Of a stretch of 26,161 nt of DNA, positions 1 through 8,821 are shown piece after piece. The translations under genes and the position numbers were made by a program. Origin of the DNA: Rhizophagus sp. LPA8_4_AMF (Eukaryota; Glomeromycota; Glomeromycetes; Glomerales; Glomeraceae); the NCBI GenBank assembly GCA_021464525.1, contig JADRCO010000810.1, forward strand, positions 1 to 26,161, read 5' to 3'. The stretch's first letter is position 1. Each line of letters starts with the position of its first letter. The notes beneath the pieces are model-generated. The model was not told the origin of the DNA, searched no databases, and worked only from the letters and a program-made list of their open reading frames with translations.

Positions 1-152
1 ATATGATTTTTTCAAATTTTGGCGGTAACCCTTATTAGAAGTTTTCCAGGTCCTGGTAAATACCAATATACGATCATTTAATACGATGATACGTTAATTT
101 TAACTATTGTAATGCTGGCCTATATTACGTTTAACAATATTCTTGAATAAAA

Positions 153-162
153 GTCACGTGAC
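153..162. promoter_or_regulatory. 10-bp CACGTG palindrome (E-box)
   Basis: A perfect palindrome, gtcacgtgac, lies about 67 bp upstream of the first ATG of the DUF2470 gene. CACGTG is the standard core bound by bHLH factors of the Cbf1/USF type in fungi and animals. Its position fits a proximal promoter element. Binding here is inferred only. Confidence 0.4.
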
Positions 163-228
163 AATAAAGTAGTCTAGAATAAACCCTTTTTTGGATCCTC
201 TAGTCCAAGTAAGTTTCTTTTCTCAAAA

Positions 229-981
229 ATGTATTATCGTAAAGTTAATGACCCAATTTCTCCTCATTCAGAACGTTTAGTCTCTTACATGAATACACAT
301 CCTGCTACTATTCTAGGATACGCAAAGTATTATGGAGAAATTAGAAGTGCGGTTAGTGCTCGTATGGTAGATATAGATTCCAATGGTTTTATGGTAGAAG
401 TTGAAGAGGAGAATGGATCTAAATCAGAAGTTCATATTAAATTTAAAATTCGATTGAGATCGTATGAAGAAGTTAGACCTACATTGACTCGGATGGCACA
501 AGAGGCTGAGGACGCTTTGGGCTTGGTAAAATATATTTTGCATTATTTTTATCAATTGTTAATTGTATTAATTAATTCCATCTATTTCATCTACTTTAGC
601 CGAATACAAGACCACCTCCAACGTTTTCTGGTTCATCCTCACAAAATTTAACTTCTCATACTCCTTTTATTTTACCTGGAATAGCAGATTTATTAATAAC
701 TACATTTTCTATCGTATTTCTATTAACAGTTGCTTTCTACTTCATCAACAATTATTGAAGAACTAAGAGAATTCTTTGGGCAAACTGCAATTAATATAGG
801 CTTAGTTATCCTGATTAGTTTGCATACTATCGAAGCAGTGACAGCCTATATAGTGTTGATAATGAGAGGTGAAGAGGACTCTATGACATTGGTGAAATGG
901 GTTGTTGCTAATCTGATTTATGGTCATATTTGGCTGCTATGGAAAGAACAAAGTTCTTCTGCAGAAAGGAAATCTAAATAA
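229..981 (+). CDS. DUF2470 domain protein with TMEM254-like (DUF4499) membrane tail; frame break near 714-730
   Basis: Exon 1 is 229-525 and the intron 526-599 (gtaaaa...tttag). Exon 2 starts at 600 in phase 0. Residues ~10-95 read as a DUF2470 domain: the SYMNTHP motif, then a VDIDSNGF turn, then VRPTL. This domain occurs in haem-oxygenase-like and flavin-reductase-related proteins, but its fungal role is unknown. After a Pro/Ser linker come hydrophobic segments that resemble DUF4499/TMEM254, with HTIEAVTAYIVLIMRG and a final helix ending near WLLWKEQ. The coding frame does not stay open. The exon 2 frame stops at 757, while the downstream half (730-981) is open in the next frame, with a stop just before it at 724. 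Leaving out one base near 727-730, or removing a 16-nt gt...ag stretch (714-729), would join the two halves. A sequencing indel, a real frameshift or an unusually short intron are all possible. The family call is firm for each half. The function is unknown, probably in an internal membrane. Confidence 0.75.
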
Positions 982-1414
982 GATATTTAACGATAAACAT
1001 TAATAATTTATTCTTCTTAAATTTTAAATTTTTTTTATGTAACAATAGTTTAATAATTTAAAATTTTATTTAACATATTTATACAATACAAAAGAATCTC
1101 ATTAAAGACATTATAGAAACGAATTCGAAATTGTGATTATTTATAAATTTGTTAATGGTTTCAACATAAAAGAATGAAGGTTACAAAATTAGATAAAGTG
1201 ATATAATATACAAATAATTACAAACAAAAAAAAATAATAATAAATTTAAAATGAAGATAATCCGTATAATTTTTAAAGTCCATTCGGTAGATAAAATATA
1301 ATAATATAGATGATAATAATAATAAAAATATAGTTCATGTTTTCCCCCACTATTACCCAAAGTTAAAATAGTTAAAATACAATTATAACCAAATTTAAGT
1401 CTCATAAATAATTT
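982..1414. other. Intergenic spacer between convergent 3' ends
   Basis: This AT-rich stretch separates the 3' ends of the DUF2470 gene and the kinase gene. It contains A/T homopolymers and many polyadenylation-like AATAAA/ATAATA words. I see no credible gene; the one longer open frame here (1181-1405, minus) is Tyr/Leu/Phe-rich low complexity from AT-rich DNA. Confidence 0.6.
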
Positions 1415-4400
1415 TTATGAACCCGAACCTAGATTTATGGGCCATTTCATCCGTAATTGGTCAATCCATCTAGGGTATGATAATATTTCAGATATTGGAG
1501 ATTTTGGTTTTTCTTCTGCTATCGGTTTCTCCTCAACTATATCTGATGATGATGATCCATCAGATGTATGATTATTTGATGATAAAAACGCATCCGACAC
1601 GATTCCCAAATCCGATAATTTGTCGCATATTTCAATATTACTATGCGTCAAAAGAAAAAACAGATTGTATTAGAATCTATTAAAAAAAGCATAAAAATAT
1701 AAAATTAAAAAAATTACGTTTTCATCCGTGATAATATCTCCACTAAAGTAGTAAGTACTAAATCTGGATTAGCACGATCTAAGTCTTCGATTCCCTTTTC
1801 AAGTGTACCTAAAGCTTCAATTTCATTTGCTCTTAATTCTCTTGACTTAATCTTTTTTTTTTTGATATATAAAATTGTATAAATATCTTATTTAGTTGGA
1901 AGATTATGCCAAATTTTCAAATAATTAAAGCTAACCTGTGAAATTGACGGTAGAACGATTTCATTAACAAGTTGTCTTCCGACAATTCCTTCCTCAGTTA
2001 CAGGTGCTGCAATACTAAAATTTCTGGAAAGACTTGAATATAAGATAGATGCACTACTTGATGATGTACTTGCTGCACTAAAGGGCCTTGGCGCTCTTAC
2101 AGTATCCAACCCACTAATATAATAATGTGATTAGAAATATTCATTTTCAAAAAGATTTTATTTACATTTAACTTACTTTCCGTTCATATAAAGCGAATCA
2201 ACTGTAAGGTTTTGAATTATTGTGCCATTAGCATTCGAATTTGCTAAACCTTCTAAATTTCCCCGATTCTAATGAAAAATAAAATGTATTAATGTGATAC
2301 ATTATATAATGACCCAATATAATTAGTATACTTACAGCAAAATCTGAAGCTTTAACCGTAGAATTATTCGATAGCTTAAAGAATTAAAACATGAATATTT
2401 TACTTTTCATTTAAATAATTTCAACAAATTAATAATTTAACATACCGAGTTTGCATTTTTCAATTTTCTTATTGTTGCTGGATCCATTATGATAGTACCA
2501 TCCTTGTTTGTCTCCAATTTGATAACTCCATCCTTCTTAGTTTCTATTTTAATAATACCATCCTTATTGGCTTCTACTTTAATAGTGCCATTTTTTGCTA
2601 CTTGTTTGATAGTTTCAAAATCCCAGATAAATTCTGAAGTATTATTATTATTAACCGTTCTATTTGATTTAAGCGAAAAAATCAATCATTAAATTTAGGA
2701 AAACCATATAGGATAAACTTTATATAAACTTACAGAGTTTTCTGGAAAACAGAAGCAGCTCTTTGTGGCCCACTAGATTTCCAAACTTTATATCGTTCGA
2801 CAAGCTCTTGTAATGACACAGTAGGGCGAGCCGACTTAATAAATCGATGGCGCAATAATTCTTTCGCAGTAGGCCGCTATTCGTTAAAAGAGTTGTAACA
2901 CTAATAAACTAAAAAGGTTCATCTTCATAAATTATCAACAACTTACATCGAGAGGATTCTTTGTCAAACATAAATGGACAAAATCCTTAAATGTAGAAGT
3001 AAAATTGCCTTCCAAAACTGGAGGTTTGGCTTTGGGTATGAGAAAAAGAACACGCATCGGATGATATTCGGACAATGGCGGCTCTCCCTTGGCCATTTCG
3101 ATAGCCGTTATTCCTAGAGACCATATGTCAGCCTTATGATCATAACCTGCTTGTCGGATTACTTCAGGTGCCATCCAGAACTATATCATAATACGATTAT
3201 TGATGAGAGAGTATAACAGGCTTCCAATGCATGAAAATAGTATTTCTTTTATTACTTACGGGAGTTCCGACAAAAGTGTTTCTCCTACTCTTATTATTAG
3301 AAAGTTGTGCAGCAACACCAAAATCGGCTATAAAAAGATAAAAATAATTTTAATGAAAAAATTTTTTTTCTATGGCTCAATGTGTACGAGACACTAAGAT
3401 TCTAACAAGGTAGGCGTTTGCCTTGATCCCATTTAGACTCAATCGGAGAGCCAATACCGGCTTTAGCTCCAACTTGAGGCTAATACGTCTATCTGGCGCC
3501 GGATTTGGAAAAATCCAGTTTATCAGATGTACTGGCACTAAAAATAGGCTTTCTTTTGTCTACAGTCTATTTTACTAATCGACATATAAAAATTTACCTA
3601 TTTTGACTTCTCCCTTATCAGAAAGTAGAATATTGGCGGCTAAATAAAAAACACAAAGATAGTTTATATAATGAATCATATAAATTAAACAATGAATATT
3701 AGTAAAGTACCTTTAATATCTCTGTGAATTTTTCCTTCAATATGTAAATATTCCAAACCATATAAAAGCTCTCTTAAAATTATGGCAATATGTTGTTCAT
3801 CAAACGGGCCAGGTTTAAGCTGTTGAAATATATTTCAAAAGGCAATTAAATTTTAGTTACAACCTTAAATTGATTCAACGAATCCCTTACCAAATCTAGA
3901 CATGATCCGCCGGCTAAATATTCCATTACTAAAAAATAAAAAGGAATTACATTCTGAATTTTTATAATTTAAAAGTAATCAATTATTTACCTATCCATAA
4001 TTTAAATCCTTTGACAAACGAGCCGTAATAACGAGTGATATATGATGAATCACATTGCGATAGTAAGGCAATTTCCTGTTGAATTTCGCTAATATCATCA
4101 TCAGAATCTTCTAAATCGATTTGCTTAATAGCTACTACTTGGTTCGTTTCTTTATTTATGCTGTTTTATATAAGCAGATATATTACTGTTAGATACTTCT
4201 CAGTATATATGATAAAAATAATTTATTTACACGCACGCTTTATAAACTGTTCCGAATGAGCCAGTGCCAAGCTTCTCATGCAAGGTATATATTTCGTCAG
4301 GATCAATGTTCGACTATTAAGTTAAATAAAACAAGCCTAAGTTATTTTTAAAGTCCAAGCAGACAATATAATTATGAATTTTAACAAATTTAAGTACCAT
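1415..4400 (-). CDS. GCKIII-type Ste20 protein kinase (MST3/MST4/STK25, Sps1/Kic1 group)
   Basis: Exons in coding order: 4398-4400 (the ATG alone), 4237-4313, 3991-4160, 3891-3928, 3711-3819, 3598-3639, 3260-3327, 2947-3180, 2734-2876, 2446-2659, (optional 2336-2375), 2177-2268, 1936-2113, 1718-1845, 1415-1640. Without the optional exon this gives about 573 aa. All kinase motifs are present: glycine loop GTGSFG (17-22), VAIK lysine K39, HRDIKAAN (128-135), DFG (148-150), activation-loop T164 in RNTFVGT, and the GTPFWMAPE signature. [14 protein letters not shown] is typical of germinal-centre kinase III. This family works in polarity, septation and Golgi/STRIPAK signalling, usually with a Mo25-type scaffold. 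The C-terminal tail holds a decapeptide repeat, Asn/Ser-rich linkers and a helical block (near [16 protein letters not shown]) in the place where GCKIII kinases bind CCM3/PDCD10. Most introns are 62-90 nt; the intron at 3328-3597 is 270 nt. The kinase call is certain and the GCKIII subgroup very likely. Confidence 0.93.
2336..2375 (-). other. 40-nt frame-breaking cassette exon candidate in the kinase gene
   Basis: This stretch is flanked by intron-like sequences of 70 nt (2376-2445) and 67 nt (2269-2335), with a ttctttaag acceptor and a gtaagtat donor. It encodes [16 protein letters not shown] sequence. At 40 nt it is not a multiple of three: joining it to the next exon makes a TAA at the junction. 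Joining exon 2446-2659 directly to 2177-2268 keeps the frame. An alternative acceptor (cag at 2345-2347) gives a 9-nt in-frame microexon, 2336-2344. A one-base error in its T5 run (2338-2342 region) would also explain the problem. Confidence 0.5.
2482..2595 (-). repeat. Tandem 30-nt / 10-residue repeat in the kinase tail
   Basis: The kinase tail has about four consecutive 10-residue units with consensus K-D-G-x-I-K-x-E-T-N. The units start at [30 protein letters not shown] and KDGTIIMD. Each unit is 30 nt, so they look like in-frame tandem duplications that then diverged. The alternating hydrophobic/charged pattern suggests beta-strand-like hairpins. This is not part of the usual GCKIII tail as I know it. 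Confidence 0.8.
3395..3565. other. GC-richer insert inside a kinase intron
   Basis: The intron at 3328-3597 is 270 nt, while the other introns of this gene are 62-90 nt. Most of the excess is a block visibly richer in G and C than the surrounding introns, including ggcgccgga and aataccggc. The kinase frame is contiguous across the intron (VKI joined to ADFG), so no conserved exon is missing. A transposon or SINE-like fragment is possible, but I see no clear terminal repeats or Pol III boxes. Confidence 0.4.
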
Positions 4401-5027
4401 TTTGTAAGTCTCGTTTCGTCTCGTGAAAATGATAATATATATATAACAATACAACTCTACTATAAAAGAATAAAGCAGTTTCTGAACAAAATTTATTGAA
4501 TATAATATTTTACGAGGGCAAGCACTTATTATATATTAAAAAAAAAATATTGACGCATACACGCATATAAATTCAAAAATAGTTAAAATAATATACACAA
4601 AAATAAATTCGACCGTAGAATTACGTAGTTAAAAAATGAGGAGAATTGATTTTTATATTTAGTTATTTTTAACCTAAAATCTATAATAAAAAACGGAAAA
4701 CGGAGGAAAAAAGTAATGTTTATCTTTCTTTGTAAGTACAAAGAGTGCCACGAGGTGAATTCAGGAGACGAATGCTCCCGTAAAAGGTAAAGAAATTTAA
4801 GGGGCATGCGTTCATCCGGAATTAGACAGCCCATCACAACGTAATTGTCCTGGTATATAACGAACAACATCACAAGATTTTATCACTATTTTATCCAAAG
4901 ATTTTTGCATGTCTTGTATTAATGGGATTTCGTTCTCAGCTTTGATTATTTAAATTTTTTTTTTTTGATGCAATACAGATAACTCCGAAATTATGCTTGC
5001 GGAAAAAATGAAGTGTGGTAGTAAAAG
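4401..5027. other. Upstream region of the kinase gene; no credible gene
   Basis: This interval lies between the kinase start codon and the tRNA terminator. It is mostly AT-rich, with a GC-richer block at about 4735-4870. That block may be a 5' untranslated exon of the kinase, a non-coding RNA or an old insertion. The open frame 4583-4873 (minus) looks like no known protein, ends in Phe/Leu-rich low complexity, and is not called. Confidence 0.45.
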
Positions 5028-5033
5028 AAAAAA
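5028..5033 (-). terminator. Pol III terminator of tRNA-Pro
   Basis: Six consecutive T on the minus strand (A6 on the plus strand) lie about 8 nt past the tRNA 3' end. This matches the standard RNA polymerase III termination signal. Confidence 0.75.
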
Positions 5034-5041
5034 GGCCGACT

Positions 5042-5126
5042 GGGCTTGGCCGGGAATTGAACCCGGGACCTCTCGCAATTCAGAGGACAACCCTAAGCGA
5101 GAATCATGCCACTAGACCACCAAGCC
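5042..5126 (-). tRNA. tRNA-Pro(AGG): tRNA-Pro(AGG) with a 13-nt intron
   Basis: The minus strand folds as a complete cloverleaf. The acceptor stem GGCTTGG pairs with CCAAGCC, with discriminator C at 5042. The D-arm has GTCTAGTGGCATG, the T-arm is CCGGG-TTCAATT-CCCGG, and the anticodon stem CTCGC pairs with GCGAG. The loop reads TT-AGG-G, giving anticodon AGG (plus strand 5092-5094). A 13-nt intron (5078-5090) follows position 37, the canonical site for nuclear tRNA introns. The mature length is 72 nt before CCA addition. The T-arm doubles as the B box. The pattern ATTCTCGCTTAGGG...GCGAGAGGTCCCGGG is the usual eukaryotic proline tRNA. Confidence 0.95.
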
Positions 5127-5517
5127 TTAACATTTACTTATTAAAAATTATTAATATATGAATTATTTATAAATGTATATTAAGCAATAAAGCGAAAAAA
5201 ACCACGATATCACGAGTTTCACATGATCTAAAATTAAAAAGTGATGATTCTGTTTTTCCAATTATATTTTTTTATTATAATTTAGGGATGATATTGTATA
5301 TGTTTTGATCTTCACTAACAATGAAATTTTATAGTATGCTTGAGATAAATCATAATTAAAAATTTTATATAAATGCCCTTTGTGTAAAAAAAAAAAAAAA
5401 ATAAAAAATAAAAAAAAGGCTATGAATAAAAGAATGAAATAGGATAAGAAAAATAAATCCAAAATTTTACAACTAAAATAATATAAATATGACAATTAAA
5501 ATAAAAATATTCTATTA
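5127..5517. other. AT-rich spacer with poly(A) tract
   Basis: This spacer lies between the tRNA and the 3' end of the BTB gene. It includes a long A-run (about 5386-5417, with scattered T and a final G). The open frame 5262-5495 on the minus strand is Phe/Leu/Tyr low complexity from the T-rich strand and is not called. Confidence 0.6.
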
Positions 5518-6846
5518 TTATTGGAGAGTATCTAACTTCATTCGGTATTCATTCCAAGCCCACCATTCTTGAGTCCATCCTTTAGCCCATACAACGCCAA
5601 GATAAACTGGTTTTATAGCCTTATTATTATTGTTATTCCCATTATTATTACTATTTCCATCAATTATATCATTTCTGCTGTCTTTTTTATTTTCAGTGTC
5701 ATTTTCATTTTGAACTTGATTCTCATAATCTTTGGATTCAGCTGTTCCGTTATTGCTAGTATAAATAATCCCATTACCAAGTTCATCAATGTTAACTTGA
5801 TTTTCATCATCTTCATTGGAAATATATGATTGATGGTCTAACCTAAAAACAAATTCCTGGGCATAAATAACTAATTTGTTACCTTCGGATTGGCGAAACA
5901 TATCTTCCAAAGCTTTTGCTCTTGGACTATAAGATCCAACTAAAGAGGCAATATCGACTCCTGTAACTTGAACTCCATCAATTTCTAAACGTATTCCGTT
6001 CAATGTATCTCGCATATTCCAATTTGTGCTCAACTGTCTTGAAAATTGGATTTGTGAATTTTCCCCACAAATGTCGCCCAAAGTTTCTAAAGCTTTTTGA
6101 TCTTGTTCATTCAAAAATTTTGTATGGAATCGTATTGAGGCATCAGAAGATTCCAATTCGAGTGTAAGAACAGCACCTGTAAAAAATTCAATAGCGGAAG
6201 ATCCCTCAAAATTGGACTTTATGAATTCTTTATGGATTGGAACGTCACGTAATGATAAAAGAATCTTATCGGCTGAAGTGAAAGGGTCCTTATAACTTAA
6301 AGGTTTCGGAGTTTCGGCTTGAAGAAGTTGTGCGAGTCGACATAAACCATAATAACGCGCGTCTTCTAATAAACTTTCTCTAAACAAGTCAAGTGACATC
6401 CCAGGCGGTAAGTTAACAGAAGAAAGTGGAAATATATTATATCCTCGGAGATATCTTAAAATAACTTCAAACGATCGAGGGTCTCTATCAATCGTGATTT
6501 CCTTGACGGAAGTATTAGAAGTAAGATATGTTTGAGTACTAGTACTAGACTTAGCTTTGCTACAATCTGTTTCTCCAATACTGCTAAGATCGTTAGCTTT
6601 TCCAATGTTGTCTGGAGAAATAATATTCATCTTATCTATTCGCGTAGTTGCTGAGTTTACAATATCATCATTTTCTCCTGGCGCCTCGTCACAAAGAAAG
6701 GTTTGAGTAAAAAAGTTTGGAGAATCAAAAGTTACTGATGAGCGATAAAGACGAAAAGTTTGCTCGCCAACGTGCACAATATATGAATTCATAATAGGTG
6801 AAGTTGAGTTTGAAGGATTGTCGTTAAAGTTATGACCGGGCGACAT
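5518..6846 (-). CDS. BTB/POZ (KCTD/T1-like) domain protein, intronless
   Basis: A single open frame of 442 aa starts at ATG 6844-6846 and stops at 5518-5520. The N-terminal half contains a split BTB/T1 fold. The first strands are near residues 20-50 (IVHVGEQTFRLYRSSV, then SPNFFTQTFL). A Ser/Thr/Asp-rich insert of about 60 residues follows, then ITIDRDPRSFEVILRYLRGY near 115-135, the hallmark of KCTD-type BTB domains. The C-terminal half is a conserved globular domain (FEGSSAIEFFTGAV, RDTLNGIRLEIDGVQV, VYLGVVWAKGWTQEW), itself interrupted by an acidic Asn-rich linker with an NNNGNNNNN run. Such proteins form tetramers or pentamers and often serve as Cullin-3 adaptors; whether this one does is unknown. 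It is the only intronless protein gene in the intron-rich part of the window, which could mean retroposition or simple intron loss. The BTB call is strong. Confidence 0.88.
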   Translation of the reverse strand: MSPGHNFNDNPSNSTSPIMNSYIVHVGEQTFRLYRSSVTFDSPNFFTQTFLCDEAPGENDDIVNSATTRIDKMNIISPDNIGKANDLSSIGETDCSKAKSSTSTQTYLTSNTSVKEITIDRDPRSFEVILRYLRGYNIFPLSSVNLPPGMSLDLFRESLLEDARYYGLCRLAQLLQAETPKPLSYKDPFTSADKILLSLRDVPIHKEFIKSNFEGSSAIEFFTGAVLTLELESSDASIRFHTKFLNEQDQKALETLGDICGENSQIQFSRQLSTNWNMRDTLNGIRLEIDGVQVTGVDIASLVGSYSPRAKALEDMFRQSEGNKLVIYAQEFVFRLDHQSYISNEDDENQVNIDELGNGIIYTSNNGTAESKDYENQVQNENDTENKKDSRNDIIDGNSNNNGNNNNNKAIKPVYLGVVWAKGWTQEWWAWNEYRMKLDTLQ

Positions 6847-7380
6847 TTTTATGAATTTGTTTATGGGGATCGTAATATCAGTAAGAAGATATTTATCTAA
6901 GAAGTAAATCTAACTTATGTATAAAGAATCAATTTTTTAGATATGTATGTTGTTTACTGATTCTCAGATTTTATGGCAACACCAACCCCAACAAACGCAT
7001 CAATTTATATAACCCCATTAGATATGTCAACCCAAACCTGCGGCGAGCCTGTTGTTCTCCGCGCTAATCATATGTAACCGCCAATCGGAATTTCATTAAC
7101 AAAAAATTATCAGATGTATGCACGTAAAAAAGATTCATAGATTTGTGATCATCTTATGACAGACCATTTATTATGAAACTTTTACTTATAGGTTTGGTTA
7201 GTCAATTATGTCAATTTAACTCTTGTCAAAAAAAAAAAAAAAAAATTTGATTGGATTCTACTCAGACCGCAGTTATATTAGAAATATCATGTAAACATAT
7301 ACTCAGAGCAAAATTAAAATAAGTATAAAGTTGGCCAAGAATTGTTACATTATTATGCGAAGGCTGTTCAAAGGTGAACT
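6847..7380. other. Spacer between the BTB gene 5' end and the HOP2 3' end
   Basis: This spacer holds the BTB promoter and the HOP2 3' flank. It contains an A16-17 run near 7229-7245 and a short GC-richer patch at about 7035-7085 (cctgcggcgagcctg...). I see no gene and no clear core promoter motif. Confidence 0.5.
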
Positions 7381-8580
7381 TTACAAATCTTTCAATGGAT
7401 CTTCGTTGATATCAATAGGATCTCTCTCGATACACAATTCCTCGTCCTATTATTTAACCGTAAAAAAGTTAATATCGGCCCTAATATATTTACCTGTGAT
7501 TCTAACTTACCTCAAATACCTTTTTCTTCATATCAATAGCATCCAATATTGTCGAGACAATCTCGTCAAACTATTGACAAAGCATCTTCAATATATTTGA
7601 AAGAAAGATTTTGAAAGTAAATGACGTTACCATTTTTTTTCTTTGTCTCCAGAATTTACGATTTTTCTCAAACTTTTCATCGATTCGTTTTGCATCATCA
7701 ACAGAAAATTGTTTAGTGTCCGACTGTAATTCTTTTAGCCGTTCTTCATATTTCCTGTTCTGGATTTAAATTAAATTTTCATAAAAATAATGTAATTTTA
7801 TCTTAGCGATGCAGGTACGCGACTTACCTGTTCGGTTAGAGCTTTCAGTCTTTAAGTGAAAATTAAAATTCTGCAATTAGAGATTATTCTCTACACGTTC
7901 ACTTGAAAAACTCTTATATACCTCTCCTCGCATTGCTCATTAGTAAGAGAATTATTCAATGCAGCCAGTTCTAGTCGACACGTAAATTAAAGTTAATTGT
8001 CTTGTGACTTATAGAATTAAACTTAAAATTTCACATACCTGACGTTAATTGTCTATTTTTCTCCTTGTATTTATCAACTTCCTTCTTAAGTTCTTCGATT
8101 TTTGAATCCATATCATTCAATTCTTCCTGTGAAGGTGACTCGAATTGTTCCTATATTTAAAATAAATTAAGATCAAATCTTTAGTAAGAACCGAGTTTCT
8201 GATAAACTTACCTGATTAATGACATAAACACTTTGCTTCCCATAGACTTTCTGACGAACTTCAGATTTAACTGCAAGAGCGTTCAACACCTTCTGTGAGA
8301 CCGTCTTAGTAATAGCTCCATGAAGATTATTTGAAACATCGGCTATTATACTTTATTTGTAGTAATGATAAAAAAAAGTATAGATTTATATACAAGTTAT
8401 TATTGGAAGGATACTAGCACTGTAAGGTCTATTCGTCTTTCTTAAATAATCCACGACCATTTGTTCTGCTATTTTTAATAATTTTTAAAAGGATTAATAT
8501 TAATCCTATCAACAAGTGTAATAGATTAGTTTAATACCGTCATCGCCTTTAGCAGCGGGAGCTTTCTTTATTTTAGCCAT
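7381..8580 (-). CDS. HOP2: Homologous-pairing protein 2 (HOP2/PSMC3IP), meiotic recombination
   Basis: Nine exons in coding order: 8538-8580, 8415-8468, 8212-8342, 8039-8150, 7922-7970, 7828-7849, 7631-7759, 7511-7570, 7381-7446. The product is 221 aa, close to mammalian HOP2 at 217. All splice sites are GT-AG with matching phases. The N-terminus after MAKIKKAPAAKG is a winged-helix domain (VVDYLRKTNRPYSATDV ... KVYGKQSVYVINQ) matching the TBPIP/HOP2 DNA-binding domain (NRPYS and YGKQ are signature words). A long coiled coil follows (SKIEELKKEVDKYKEKNRQL), which in HOP2 pairs with MND1. The tail has FWRQRKKMFDEIVSTILD and an acidic end. HOP2-MND1 stimulates DMC1/RAD51 strand exchange between homologues in meiosis. 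Exon 6 is only 22 nt. The gene is intact and divergent from the coiled-coil gene at 8822. Confidence 0.93.
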
Positions 8581-8821
8581 TTTTTAAAAAAATGAATATA
8601 GTAAGTAAGAAAGAAACGCGTTCCTAGTTCTTATTAAGTGATCGAGATGACGAGAATCACGAGATCAATACGCGATTATATATTAATTTTTCAAATAATA
8701 AAAATGAATTTTTAACGTATTAAAAACATAAGTAAAAAAAGAATTAAGGAAATATAAGTTTGTGCAACTTAAAATAAACTCATTAACGCATTAAATTTTC
8801 TTTTAATTAATTAATTTTAAA
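8581..8821. promoter_or_regulatory. Shared 241-bp bidirectional promoter with MluI cell-cycle box
   Basis: This interval separates two head-to-head start codons (HOP2 at 8580, coiled-coil protein at 8822). It contains the palindrome aacgcgtt at 8615-8622, whose core ACGCGT is the MCB site. In yeasts MBF-type factors bind MCB to drive G1/S and, in fission yeast, premeiotic genes. A second acgcga word lies near 8671. Co-regulation of the two genes is inferred from geometry. Confidence 0.45.

Noticed and set aside
3395-3565. SINE with Pol III A and B boxes in the kinase intron
   Set aside because: No sequence close enough to GGTTCGANTCC or the A-box was found on either strand; only the composition is unusual.
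5262-5495. Open frame of 77 codons on the minus strand with very hydrophobic content
   Set aside because: It is Phe/Leu/Ile low complexity from the T-rich strand of a poly(A) region, with no family resemblance.
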